Assembly (NCBI GenBank): GCA_934271245.1
Contig: CAKQQY010000007.1
Coordinates: forward strand, 1-64,000
DNA length: 64,000 nt
Origin: an uncultured Clostridia bacterium
Lineage (GTDB): Bacteria; Bacillota; Clostridia; Christensenellales; Borkfalkiaceae
Reading direction: 5' to 3'
The position numbers and the translations under genes are program-made. Below, in pieces: positions 1 to 8,495 of the stretch. Within the stretch, counting starts at the first letter, position 1; each line of letters opens with the position of its first letter. Under the pieces are notes generated by a model. It ran no database searches. It was not told the origin of the DNA and worked only from the letters and a program-made list of their open reading frames with translations.

Positions 1-845
<845 letters not shown>

Positions 846-884
846 CTAAAAAACACAATAAAATTATCAATATTAAAAAAATAC

Positions 885-913
885 TTGATATTTTTACCGT
901 TTTATGCTTTAAT
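885..913 (+). promoter_or_regulatory. Probable sigma-70 promoter for the CorC-type gene
   Basis: TTGATA (885-890), a 17-bp spacer and TTTAAT (908-913) lie 33 bp before the ATG at 947. The -10 box is imperfect. Confidence 0.5.
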
Positions 914-946
914 TAAATATACATTATTTTATTTTTGGAGGATTTT

Positions 947-2221
947 ATGCCGGAAGGCTCAGTTCCCTTACTAATTGCTATCATTCTGCTCGTTATCGCG
1001 TCGGGTTTCTTTTCTTCGACCGAAACGGCTTACTCTTGCGCCAGCAAGATAAAACTTCGTTCAAGGGCTTCCGCCGGCGATAAAAAAGCCGCAAAAGTTT
1101 TACGGCTTGCCGAAGAAAATTACGATAAACTTATTAGCACTATCTTAGTCGGCAACAATATCGTAAACTTGACTGCCGCTACCCTTTCTTCGATTTTCTT
1201 TATCAAGGTTTTAAACAACGCGTCTTATTCGTCCGTCGTTTCTACCGCGGTTATCACCGTTACCGTTTTGATTTTCGGCGAAATTACGCCTAAATTCATT
1301 GCGAAAACCTATCCCGAAAAGTACGCCGTGGCTTTCTACCCGATAATATCTTTCTTCTACTACGTTTTCTATCCCTTTAACTTCGTTTTCGGCGGTTGGA
1401 AATGGCTTATCGGTAAAATTTTCCGCTTAAAATCCGACGACGTTATCACCGAAGAAGAAATTATGACCGTCGTGGAAGAAGCCGAAGAAGACGGCACTCT
1501 TCGCGAAGAAGAAACCAAACTTATCCGCTCCGTTATAGAGTTCGACGACGTGGAAGTCGGCGATATTTTAGTCCCCAGAGTCAACATCGTCGCTATCGAC
1601 GTAAACACGCCGTTCGACGAGATAAAAGATATCTTCGACAAAGAAGGTTATTCGAGAATACCCGTTTACAGAGATTCCGTAGACACCATTATAGGTACTA
1701 TCCACGAAAAAGATTTCTTCGGAGCGTACCTTAAAGGCGATACCAAAATCGACGACATTCTGCAAGGCGCTTTCTACACGACCGAACACGTTAAAATTTC
1801 TTTTCTTCTTAAACAGTTACAGAAAAGCAAAATACATATCGCTATCGTTTTAGACGAGTACGGCGGCACGCTCGGACTTGTTACAATGGAAGATATTTTG
1901 GAAGAACTCGTCGGTGAAATTTACGACGAACACGACGAAGTTATTAACTTCTTCAAGCAAACGGGCGAAAACACTTACCTTGTGGACGGCAACGCTCCCC
2001 TTTCGGATTTGTTCGAATACTTTTCTTTGGACGACGACGAAAACAAGTTCGACGCAAGCACCGTGAGCGGCTGGATTATAGAAACGCTCGGCGAAATTCC
2101 GCCCGTCGGAAGAAAGTTCGATTTCTTAAACCTTACGGTGGAAGTCGTTAAGTCTAACGTTAAAAAGGTTTTACAGGCTAAAATCACCGTAAACCCGATC
2201 GCCGAAGAAACGGAGGAATAA
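947..2221 (+). CDS. CNNM/CorC (HlyC-CorC) family transporter with CBS pair
   Basis: This 424-residue membrane protein has an N-terminal DUF21/CNNM domain with three or four hydrophobic segments (about 6-30, 65-85, 95-115, 125-150). A CBS-domain pair follows at about 205-325 (VPRVNIVAIDV, YSRIPVY, IVLDEYGGTLGLVTMEDILEELVGE pattern), then a C-terminal CorC_HlyC FAD/PCMH-like domain. Family members are linked to Mg2+/Co2+ efflux or resistance, with the CBS pair sensing nucleotide or Mg2+. ATG 947 is chosen because GGAGG at 937-941 sits five bases upstream. A TTG twelve bases further upstream is in frame but would overlap this ribosome site. The gene ends in TAA and is followed at once by a strong terminator, so it is probably monocistronic. 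Confidence 0.9.
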   Translation: MPEGSVPLLIAIILLVIASGFFSSTETAYSCASKIKLRSRASAGDKKAAKVLRLAEENYDKLISTILVGNNIVNLTAATLSSIFFIKVLNNASYSSVVSTAVITVTVLIFGEITPKFIAKTYPEKYAVAFYPIISFFYYVFYPFNFVFGGWKWLIGKIFRLKSDDVITEEEIMTVVEEAEEDGTLREEETKLIRSVIEFDDVEVGDILVPRVNIVAIDVNTPFDEIKDIFDKEGYSRIPVYRDSVDTIIGTIHEKDFFGAYLKGDTKIDDILQGAFYTTEHVKISFLLKQLQKSKIHIAIVLDEYGGTLGLVTMEDILEELVGEIYDEHDEVINFFKQTGENTYLVDGNAPLSDLFEYFSLDDDENKFDASTVSGWIIETLGEIPPVGRKFDFLNLTVEVVKSNVKKVLQAKITVNPIAEETEE

Positions 2222-2235
2222 TTTAATATCTACTT

Positions 2236-2260
2236 CGCCGCGTTACACCGCGGCGATTTT
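2236..2260 (+). terminator. Rho-independent terminator after the CorC-type gene
   Basis: CGCCGCG (2236-2242) pairs with CGCGGCG (2249-2255) across a 6-nt loop and is followed by ATTTTAT. Confidence 0.8.
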
Positions 2261-2262
2261 AT

Positions 2263-2339
2263 CTACCCGTAGCTCAATTGGATAGAGTTTCAGATTCCGA
2301 TTCTGACGGTTGCAGGTTCGACTCCTGTCGGGTAGACCA
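2263..2339 (+). tRNA. tRNA-Arg (anticodon CCG)
   Basis: A 77-nt cloverleaf folds cleanly. The acceptor CTACCCG pairs with CGGGTAG, and the D arm is GCTC/GAGT. The anticodon stem TCAGA/TCTGA encloses loop TTCCGAT, giving anticodon CCG at 2297-2299. The T arm is GCAGG-TTCGACT-CCTGT. The discriminator is A and CCA is encoded. It reads the Arg codon CGG. Confidence 0.95.
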
Positions 2340-2357
2340 CTATAATATTCACGCAGC

Positions 2358-2388
2358 AAGCGGCGGAGCAAAATTTGCTCCGCCGCTT
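2358..2388. terminator. Perfect inverted repeat after tRNA-Arg, probable terminator
   Basis: AAGCGGCGGAGCAAA (2358-2372) is an exact inverted repeat of 2374-2388. It is a very stable hairpin 19 bp after the tRNA. The tail ATCTTCT is only mildly T-rich, so it may be a processing or termination hairpin. The core GCGGAGCAAA recurs in the hairpin at 17861-17885. Confidence 0.5.
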
Positions 2389-2490
2389 ATCTTCTACTAT
2401 CAATAATCAATAAAAAGGGATTTCTTTTACGGGGAAAAGAAAGCAGATAACTGCGCAAATTACAACGGGGGTAATAATTTTACCCGTATA

Positions 2491-2648
2491 TAATACCGAA
2501 AGTTTTATCTGAAAGCGCGCGAAGCGCATTTTCAAGGAAAACTGATGTTTTTTCAAACAAGAAGCGCAAAAACATATGTTTTTGCCGGAACCCGTCAGGG
2601 TTTTAAAAGTTTTTATCGTAAGAGAAAAACTTTACTTCTTATAGTTTA
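2491..2648. repeat. 158-bp intergenic repeat, copy 1
   Basis: The unit begins TAATACCGAAAG and ends ...TTATAGTTTA. It carries several internal inverted repeats, including a GTCAGGGTT stem partner and an AAAGTTTTT...AAAAACTTT hairpin. It has no coding sense on either strand. Copy 2 starts exactly 158 bp later. Confidence 0.85.
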
Positions 2649-2806
2649 TAATACCGGAAGTTTTATCTGAAAGCGCGCGAAGCGCATTTTCAAGGAAAAC
2701 TGATGTTTTTTCAAACAAGAAGCGCAAAAACGTATGTTTTTGCCGGAACCCGTCAGGGTTTTAAAAGTTTTTATCGTTAGACAAAAACTTTACTTCTTAT
2801 AGTTTA
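2649..2806. repeat. 158-bp intergenic repeat, copy 2
   Basis: This is a tandem, almost identical copy of 2491-2648, with differences at only a few positions. It ends where the next TAATAC begins at 2807. Confidence 0.85.
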
Positions 2807-2946
2807 TAATACAAGAAGTTACAAACTTGCTTGCAAGGGTTTGGAACTTCGCAGTATTTCAAGAGAGCGTGCAAATTTTTAGAATAAAAATTTGCGTGGG
2901 GCAATTAGCCCCGAAGTGTTCCCTGAACACTTCTATGCTTATATTA
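2807..2946. other. 140-bp non-coding insert between repeat copies 2 and 3
   Basis: The segment starts TAATACAAGAAG and ends just before TAATACCGG, so it is flanked by the same short TAATAC signature as the repeat units but has different content. It contains hairpins such as AAATTTTT...AAAAATTT, GGGGC...GCCCC and AAGTGTTC...GAACACTT. No gene is seen here or elsewhere in 2389-3184. Confidence 0.6.
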
Positions 2947-3104
2947 TAATACCGGAAGTTTTGTCTGAAAGCGCGCGAAGCGCATTTTCAAGGAAAACTG
3001 ATGTTTTTTCAAACGAGAAGCGCAAAAACGATAGTTTTTGCCGGAACCCGTCAGGGTTTTAAAAGTTTTTATCGTAAGACAAAAACTTTGCTTCTTATAG
3101 TTTA
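2947..3104. repeat. 158-bp intergenic repeat, copy 3
   Basis: This third copy is in the same orientation as copies 1 and 2 and is separated from copy 2 by 140 bp. Point differences include CAAACGAGAAG for CAAACAAGAAG. A diverged, inverted partial copy occurs 55 kb away at 58090-58169. Confidence 0.85.
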
Positions 3105-3184
3105 TATATAGGAATATACGGTTTGTCAAGTGCGAAATAGCAAGGTTTACGCGCTTTCAGAACGGGATTTAACGTATAAATATA

Positions 3185-3216
3185 CGGCGAACTTATCGCG
3201 AAAGATAAGTTCGCCG
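3185..3216 (-). terminator. Hairpin downstream of the lipoprotein remnant
   Basis: CGGCGAACTTATC (3185-3197) pairs with GATAAGTTCGCCG (3204-3216). Read on the minus strand it follows the stop at 3244 and is trailed by TATATTTAT. Confidence 0.55.
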
Positions 3217-3243
3217 TGTTAAATTCCGAATTATTAAATTTCG

Positions 3244-3570
3244 TTATTCCGAAACGGTAGGCAAAGTAACGACGGTTTCGGTATAATCATACGTTATAAC
3301 GTTGCCATAGGGCGGAACCGAAACCCCCGCCATACGAGGTTGATTAGTATAACTAATCATAACGACCTTTTTATCCGAATTGACTTTAATTACGATATTC
3401 GTCATGGTTCCGGCTGAATTGACTCCGTCGACAACAATCGTATAAGTCAACGATTCGCAGGTATATTCATCAACGCCGTTAAAGGTAAATTCGGAGAAAT
3501 ATTCTTTAAACAAATCTCCGTTTGCGTGTCTGAGATTTTCGAAAAGAGATTCGGAACTGTCGCTCTTTTT
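3244..3570 (-). pseudogene. Severed C-terminal part of the lipoprotein at 3571-4899
   Basis: This stretch is in the same reading frame as the upstream lipoprotein gene and is separated from it only by the TGA at 3571-3573. It encodes about 108 residues that repeat the end of the upstream repeat domain. FKEYFSEFTFNGVDEYTC here matches FKDNFDKFTYNGKDGLYTC there. In the first repeat the segment preceding this region contains a Trp (GEKW), and the TGA falls where that Trp is expected, which suggests a TGG-to-TGA change. The only possible local start is a TTG at 3513 without a convincing ribosome site. It is therefore probably untranslated unless the stop is read through. Confidence 0.7.
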
Positions 3571-4899
3571 TCAGACGCCGTCTTGTTTATAATATTCGTA
3601 ATATTTATCGCTGTCTTTCTGACAATACTGCTCTTCGCCGTTATTCGTTTGCTTTACTATATCCCCGTAACATATCGTTTGTGAATCAATCTTAACCCCG
3701 GAATAATCCGAAATAATACGATAAGAAAAATTCCCGTTAAAACTCATTGCGGTTTTCCATTCCGCTTCGGTTAAAGCGGTTACGGGGGTATTATCGTCGT
3801 CTTTTTTATTCGTTTCGGCAACTTCTTTTAATACTTCCGCGGTTATAGCCACTTCGGTAGAGCCGATATTATAATATTTGAAATGCCCTTTAAGAATGGG
3901 GTCTATGGGGTCTGTTACTCCCCACCCGGGTTCTCTCGTTCCGTCAACGTAGTCGGCTTCAATATAATTAAGTTTGCCGTCGGCAACTCTTACTTTAACG
4001 TTGCTGCAGATAATCGTTCCCATTTTTACCGGTGTGCCGGACGAGCCGATAGCGTACACCGCGGTTTCGATATTTTCCGCGCAGGTATACAATCCGTCTT
4101 TTCCGTTATAAGTGAATTTATCGAAATTATCTTTGAAATTATAACGAAGTTCCAACTGCGCGGTTATATTCTTGTATACCGAATCCGTTTTATCGTCCGC
4201 AAGAGTCCACTTTTCGCCGGTATACTTTATATAATTATCGAAGACGCCTTGCTCGTTTTTAAGCATATACGCTTCGCCCTCGTCGCTCATACTGACGTAT
4301 AACCCGTTTTCTGTTACGTTCGCTTCGTTATGGGCTTTGCCTCCGCTATAAGTAAAATCTATAACCACAGAATAGTTTAAGTAACTTACGTTTTCAAAGA
4401 GCAGATTCCATTTTTCACCGCTTTCGACAACGCTTTCGGCAGTTATCGTAACGACTTTTTCGTACCCGCAAATCGCGCAGGCGTACTTTCTCGTTATCGA
4501 GTTATCGGTGAAAGTTTCTTCGGGATTGCCGAAAGTGTGTTTTTTATAATTTTTCTTTATCCGGCAACCCTCGGTTTTACATGCCAGATAATGAGATACT
4601 TCGTTCTTTTCGTAAACGTCTCCGTAAGTATGTTCGTGCGATTTATCGTCCGTTACCGAATATCCGCAAAAACAACTATAAGTAACCGCGCCGTTTTCAC
4701 CCGTCGTTTCCGTTAAAACGTGCGCGTCTTCATCGGAAACTTTGTCGCAATTTTCGTTCGCGCAGGCGTGCCAGTGCATTTCGCCGTCATAAGACCACTT
4801 TTCGGAAAATTCGCAGACGTGGTCGCCGCAAGCAGTAAAAGCAAATGTAAAAATCGTTGCGGACAAAAGCGCAACGATTAAACTGATAACCCTTTTCAT
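3571..4899 (-). CDS. Lipoprotein with Cys/His-rich repeats and duplicated C-terminal domain, probably truncated
   Basis: The N-terminus is a lipoprotein signal (MKRVISLIVALL..., lipobox TFAFTAC, Cys24). Residues 25-160 hold Cys/His-rich repeats of the HxC...HWHACxxxxC type found in secreted Bacillota proteins. These are followed by a roughly 190-residue beta-rich domain and the start of a second copy of it. The second copy is interrupted by the TGA at 3571-3573 and resumes in the same frame to 3244. ATG 4899 is chosen over an in-frame TTG at 4905 because GGAAG lies upstream of it. A strong promoter lies at 4955-4983. Role unknown; a surface-attached binding protein is plausible. The truncated form may still be exported. 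Confidence 0.75.
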   Translation of the reverse strand: MKRVISLIVALLSATIFTFAFTACGDHVCEFSEKWSYDGEMHWHACANENCDKVSDEDAHVLTETTGENGAVTYSCFCGYSVTDDKSHEHTYGDVYEKNEVSHYLACKTEGCRIKKNYKKHTFGNPEETFTDNSITRKYACAICGYEKVVTITAESVVESGEKWNLLFENVSYLNYSVVIDFTYSGGKAHNEANVTENGLYVSMSDEGEAYMLKNEQGVFDNYIKYTGEKWTLADDKTDSVYKNITAQLELRYNFKDNFDKFTYNGKDGLYTCAENIETAVYAIGSSGTPVKMGTIICSNVKVRVADGKLNYIEADYVDGTREPGWGVTDPIDPILKGHFKYYNIGSTEVAITAEVLKEVAETNKKDDDNTPVTALTEAEWKTAMSFNGNFSYRIISDYSGVKIDSQTICYGDIVKQTNNGEEQYCQKDSDKYYEYYKQDGV

Positions 4900-4954
4900 A
4901 CCCAACTTCCTTTTGTGTTTTTATTAAAAAACACTCGCTAAAATTTACATTGTT

Positions 4955-4983
4955 ATTATACCCTCGCCCCCGTACATTGTCAA
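4955..4983 (-). promoter_or_regulatory. Sigma-70 promoter for the lipoprotein gene
   Basis: On the minus strand, TTGACA (4978-4983), a 17-bp spacer and TATAAT (4955-4960) match the full consensus, 56 bp before ATG 4899. Confidence 0.85.
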
Positions 4984-5083
4984 GCGGACAACCTATTTTC
5001 TTTATCGGCGTTAAGGGTTTTATCTTTCTTAAAAACACGAAATAAAATATTACAATAATAAAAAACTTTCGGGGGTTTGCTTT

Positions 5084-5340
5084 TTGATTACAGCGATTGA
5101 CATAGACGAATCTTTAACCGATTATTTCGGGTATTTTATGCCTAAAGTGGCGGCGACGTAATTTATACAGTTACCGCGAAAACGAAAGTTTTTTACGCCG
5201 ACCCCGTTAAAACCACTTCGGAAGAACTGAATAAAAACGGGATTTTATACGACGATTTAATCTGCACGTTCGACAAGGCTTTCTTTTTCAAGAAAAAACG
5301 TAGAACTTTTTATAAAAGATTCGGTTTTCTTCTGCCGAAA
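5084..5340 (+). pseudogene. Decayed HAD-family phosphatase/5'-nucleotidase-like remnant
   Basis: Two frames together read like a shortened HAD hydrolase. The first is ITAIDIDESLTDYFGYFMP, in which DIDES resembles the catalytic DxDxT box with the last position altered. After a frame change near 5145-5155 the second reads DVIYTVTAKTKVFYADP, then TSEELNKNGILYDDLICTFDKA. That order (motif I, a TARxKxF motif, then NGIxYDxLI and a K-containing segment) fits nucleotidase-like HAD proteins, but the cap region normally between the first two blocks is missing. No intact start or ribosome site is visible. It is called a pseudogene with an internal deletion and frameshift. Besides this remnant, 4900-5402 holds only the promoter at 4955 and the terminator at 5358. 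Confidence 0.6.
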
Positions 5341-5357
5341 AATAGGTTCGCCGGGAA

Positions 5358-5390
5358 TAAAAAACGGCCGAAGCGTTTTGCTTCGGCCGT
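5358..5390 (-). terminator. Rho-independent terminator of the RsgI-like lipoprotein gene
   Basis: On the minus strand, ACGGCCGAAGC, a 5-nt loop and GCTTCGGCCGT are followed by TTTTTATT. Confidence 0.9.
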
Positions 5391-5402
5391 TACTTTTACT
5401 TA

Positions 5403-6602
5403 TTATTTCGCGTTTTTCATTTGCGCTTTAATCGTTTCGATTCTTCTGTCGTAATTTTTTAACGCGTCTTCGTATTTCTTTTCGAACTCTTCAAAGAAAC
5501 CGTCTTTCTTTTTATTGATTTCGTCTTCGAGTTTCTTGGAATTGTCGTTTACCTTTTTATCGACGAAATTTTTATAAGTTTTATAAGCGTTCTGCATATT
5601 CGTCATCGCTTTGTTGAAACCGTCGGCAGCCTGTTTGAACATTTTATCCGCATTCGTTTTCATTGCGACGAGATTTTTTTCCGCGGTATCGAGCAACGCT
5701 TCTTTTTCTTCCAGAATCTTTTGCGCCGCCTCTTTATCTTTTCCTTCGGGAAGTTCGTTTACAGCCTTTTTCTGCGCTAATACTCTCTGTTTCTGATTCA
5801 AAACTTCGGTAAGCGCTTTCTGATACATACTGTCGGGATTGACTATCATATCGTTATACTGTTTCTGTACAGAATCGAGCGCGCTCTTAAATCCGTTGTT
5901 GATTCCTTCGAACACGGTTTTTACAACCTCGTCTAAATCTCCGGAGAAAGTGTTGTATTCCGCTCTGAATTTTTCGAAAGACACGTTATAATTTTTTACT
6001 TTATAATAATCTTCACGGATTGCCGCGCATAAAATTTCCTGCGTTTCTTTTCTCGATTCGTCGAGTTTTTTCAGAAGTTCTTCATACGTTAACGCGTCGA
6101 GTTCTTCGTCGGACATATCGGGGAAGCAATCTTTTACCCTTTCTTTTATACTCTTTTCGATAAACGCTTTGCCTTCTTCTATCTTCGCGCCGACTTTATT
6201 GTCTTCGAGATATTTATCTACTTTTTCTTTGATATCGTTATAAAGTTGTTTCGCCGTTTCGCCGTTAGCAGATACGGAAAGGCTTATTTCGTCCTTTGAA
6301 ACGGTTCCTTCCCCTTTAAGCAAATATCCCGTTTCCGTGGATACCTGTACGAAAAGATTTACCGCGTCGTTTATATCTTTGCCGACGAACGCTTCGCCTG
6401 ATATGATTACCGCGCCGTCGTCGTTCAGAGCCGTTACTCTGACTACTTTATTGTTTTTGTCCACAACGAATTCCACGCTGGGGTTAAGGTCTACCTGTAC
6501 CGCCGCTTTCGCTTCCGCCTGATTACAGCCCGTAACGAATATCGACATAACCGCAATCATGCTTACCATAATGACCGCTAATGCTTTTTTCAATGTTTTC
6601 AT
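5403..6602 (-). CDS. Lipoprotein with RsgI-like extracytoplasmic domain and coiled-coil tail
   Basis: The 399-residue product has a lipoprotein signal (MKTLKKALAVIMVSM..., lipobox FVTGC, Cys26). Residues about 33-110 match the extracytoplasmic middle domain of RsgI-type anti-sigma factors: VDLNPSVEFVVDKNNKV, VTALNDDG, GKDINDAVN. The rest is highly charged and helical, with long Lys/Glu coiled-coil stretches. Classical RsgI proteins have a cytoplasmic anti-sigma segment and a transmembrane helix; both are absent here, so this is not a standard anti-sigma factor. ATG 6602 is chosen because GGAGAT lies just upstream; an earlier in-frame start would lie upstream of the promoter's -10 box. Function unknown; an envelope sensor or structural role is possible. 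Confidence 0.75.
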   Translation of the reverse strand: MKTLKKALAVIMVSMIAVMSIFVTGCNQAEAKAAVQVDLNPSVEFVVDKNNKVVRVTALNDDGAVIISGEAFVGKDINDAVNLFVQVSTETGYLLKGEGTVSKDEISLSVSANGETAKQLYNDIKEKVDKYLEDNKVGAKIEEGKAFIEKSIKERVKDCFPDMSDEELDALTYEELLKKLDESRKETQEILCAAIREDYYKVKNYNVSFEKFRAEYNTFSGDLDEVVKTVFEGINNGFKSALDSVQKQYNDMIVNPDSMYQKALTEVLNQKQRVLAQKKAVNELPEGKDKEAAQKILEEKEALLDTAEKNLVAMKTNADKMFKQAADGFNKAMTNMQNAYKTYKNFVDKKVNDNSKKLEDEINKKKDGFFEEFEKKYEDALKNYDRRIETIKAQMKNAK

Positions 6603-6633
6603 ATACGTAATCTCCTTTATTTTCGGTATAGAC

Positions 6634-6662
6634 ATTTTAACACACCGCTCTTCCGAAATCAA
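6634..6662 (-). promoter_or_regulatory. Probable promoter for the RsgI-like lipoprotein
   Basis: On the minus strand, TTGATT (6657-6662), a 17-bp spacer and TAAAAT (6634-6639) lie 32 bp before ATG 6602. Confidence 0.65.
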
Positions 6663-6704
6663 GCGCATTTTAAAAATTTTTTCGTACACATTAAAGGATT
6701 GTGT

Positions 6705-8495
6705 CTAATGTTCGAACTGCGAATTATAAAGGTTGGCGTAAAACCCGCCTTTTTCAAGCAGTTCTTCGTGACGACCTTTTTCTATAACGTTTCCTTTATT
6801 CATCACGAGTATCACGTCGGCGTTCTTTATGGTGGAAAGTCTGTGCGCTACTATAAAAGACGTTTTGCCTTTCATAAGATTTCCGAAAGCTTGCTGTATC
6901 TTTATTTCCGTTCGGGTGTCGATGGACGACGTCGCTTCGTCGAGTATCAGCATAGGCGGCGTGTTAAGCATTATTCTCGCTATACACAAAAGTTGTTTCT
7001 GCCCCTGCGAAATATTGCCGCCGTCTTCCCCGAGTTCGGTGTCGTAACCCTTTTCCGTTTTCATTATAAAGTTATGCACTCTCGCCGATTTCGCCGCTTC
7101 GATTATCTCTTCTTCCGTCGCGTCCGGCTTTCCGTACGCTATGTTTTCGCGTATCGTTCCCTTTTTAAGCCAGGTTTCCTGCAATACCATTCCGTAACTT
7201 TCCCTTAGCGATTTTCGGGTGACTTCGTTTATATTCTTCCCTTCTACCGCGATTTCGCCCGAATCTACGTCGTAAAACCGCATAAGAAGGTTTATAAGAG
7301 TGGTCTTTCCGCAACCCGTGGGCCCTACTATCGCTATCTTCTGACCGCTTTTAACCGAAAGCGAAAATCCTTGTATCAGCGGATTTTCTTTTACGTAGGA
7401 AAAATACACGTCTTTTATTTCTATATTGCCGTTTACGTCGGTTAAGTCGGGCAAGCGGTCGTCCGACGGTTGGTCGGGCGTTTCCAGAAGGTCGAAAACT
7501 CTCGTTGCGGCGGCAGTCGCCGTCTGAAGTTCGGTGACGACCCCCGTTATTTCGTTAAAAGGTTTGGTGTACTGGTTGGCGTAAGACAGACAGCAGGAAA
7601 GTCCGCCGACGGTGAACGCGCTCATTCCCAGAACGCCGTTACCCCTTATTACGAGATACGCCCCTAATATACACACTACGACGTAAACCACGTTGTTTAC
7701 GAATCTCGTGCAGGGGTTTACCATTGCCGAATAAAACGCCGCGTTCTGCCCCGCGATTTTAAGTTCGCCGTTGATTACGCCGAAACGTTCTTCCGCGCGT
7801 TTTTCGTAAGCGAACAGTTTTACTATTTTCTGGTTGGCGAGCATTTCCGTTGAAAGACCCGAAAGTTCGCCGCGTTTTTTTGCCTGTTCCGCAAACATTT
7901 TATGACAGCCTTTCGCGATAAAGTATGCGACGAAAAGAGAAAGCGGAGTTAAAAGAACCACTATCACCGCTATCAGCCAGTTATACGACAACATAAACGC
8001 AAGCGTTCCGACTATCGTTACCACGCCGCTGAAAAGTTGAGAAAACCCTTGTATCAAGCCGTCCGATATCTGGTCGATATCCGTTCCCACTCTCGCCATC
8101 AAATCGCCGTGAGAGTTCGTGTCTATTACCGAAAGGGGTACGGAATTGAGTTTCGAAAACGCCGTTTCCCTTAAATCTTTTACCGCGGAATAGGACGCTT
8201 TGTTTATTAAAAGCGTGCTTATATACTGGAAAAGCACCGCCGCCCCGATAAGTCCGCCGAGTATTCCCGCGTTTTGAAGTATTATTCCGAAATCCACGTT
8301 GCCTTCGCCGATGATAAAGTCTATCGTGTTGCCGATAACGACCGGCGCGGTCAGGGTCGCCGCAATCTGAATCAGCGAACACACGAGCGCTAAAATTATA
8401 GTCGGTATATACGGTTTTGCGTATTTTAACAGTTTCTTTATCGCCGCAAAATCCGTTTTGTTATCTTTTTTACGTTTCGGAGAAATTTTACTCAT
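6705..8495 (-). CDS. Heterodimeric ABC exporter subunit with the intact ATPase half-site
   Basis: This 596-residue ABC-transporter half has a type-1 exporter membrane domain (about 30-330, six helices) fused to an ATPase domain (about 350-590). Visible motifs are Walker A GPTGCGKTT, Q-loop VLQETW, Walker B MLILDEATSS with catalytic Glu, and switch His in VAHR. The signature is non-canonical: ISQGQ instead of LSGGQ. Its partner gene has the opposite defects, so the pair should form one active and one degenerate ATP site as in LmrCD, BmrCD or TM287/288. Its ATG overlaps the stop of the partner (ATGA), giving translational coupling. The substrate (drug, lipid or peptide) cannot be told from sequence. 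The stop is TAG. Confidence 0.93.
   Translation of the reverse strand: MSKISPKRKKDNKTDFAAIKKLLKYAKPYIPTIILALVCSLIQIAATLTAPVVIGNTIDFIIGEGNVDFGIILQNAGILGGLIGAAVLFQYISTLLINKASYSAVKDLRETAFSKLNSVPLSVIDTNSHGDLMARVGTDIDQISDGLIQGFSQLFSGVVTIVGTLAFMLSYNWLIAVIVVLLTPLSLFVAYFIAKGCHKMFAEQAKKRGELSGLSTEMLANQKIVKLFAYEKRAEERFGVINGELKIAGQNAAFYSAMVNPCTRFVNNVVYVVVCILGAYLVIRGNGVLGMSAFTVGGLSCCLSYANQYTKPFNEITGVVTELQTATAAATRVFDLLETPDQPSDDRLPDLTDVNGNIEIKDVYFSYVKENPLIQGFSLSVKSGQKIAIVGPTGCGKTTLINLLMRFYDVDSGEIAVEGKNINEVTRKSLRESYGMVLQETWLKKGTIRENIAYGKPDATEEEIIEAAKSARVHNFIMKTEKGYDTELGEDGGNISQGQKQLLCIARIMLNTPPMLILDEATSSIDTRTEIKIQQAFGNLMKGKTSFIVAHRLSTIKNADVILVMNKGNVIEKGRHEELLEKGGFYANLYNSQFEH

Noticed and set aside
2491..3104. 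158-bp repeats as a CRISPR or coding repeat
   Set aside because: There is no spacer pattern and no continuous frame. Similar content recurs as whole units.
3571..3573. TGA recoded as Trp or selenocysteine
   Set aside because: TGA ends several well-supported genes here with ATGA or TGATG overlaps, and no SECIS-like hairpin or Cys-conserved position is seen. A nonsense change is simpler.
4787..5038. Possible 83-codon gene overlapping the lipoprotein start
   Set aside because: It overlaps the real start and consensus promoter of the lipoprotein gene in another frame and has no ribosome site.
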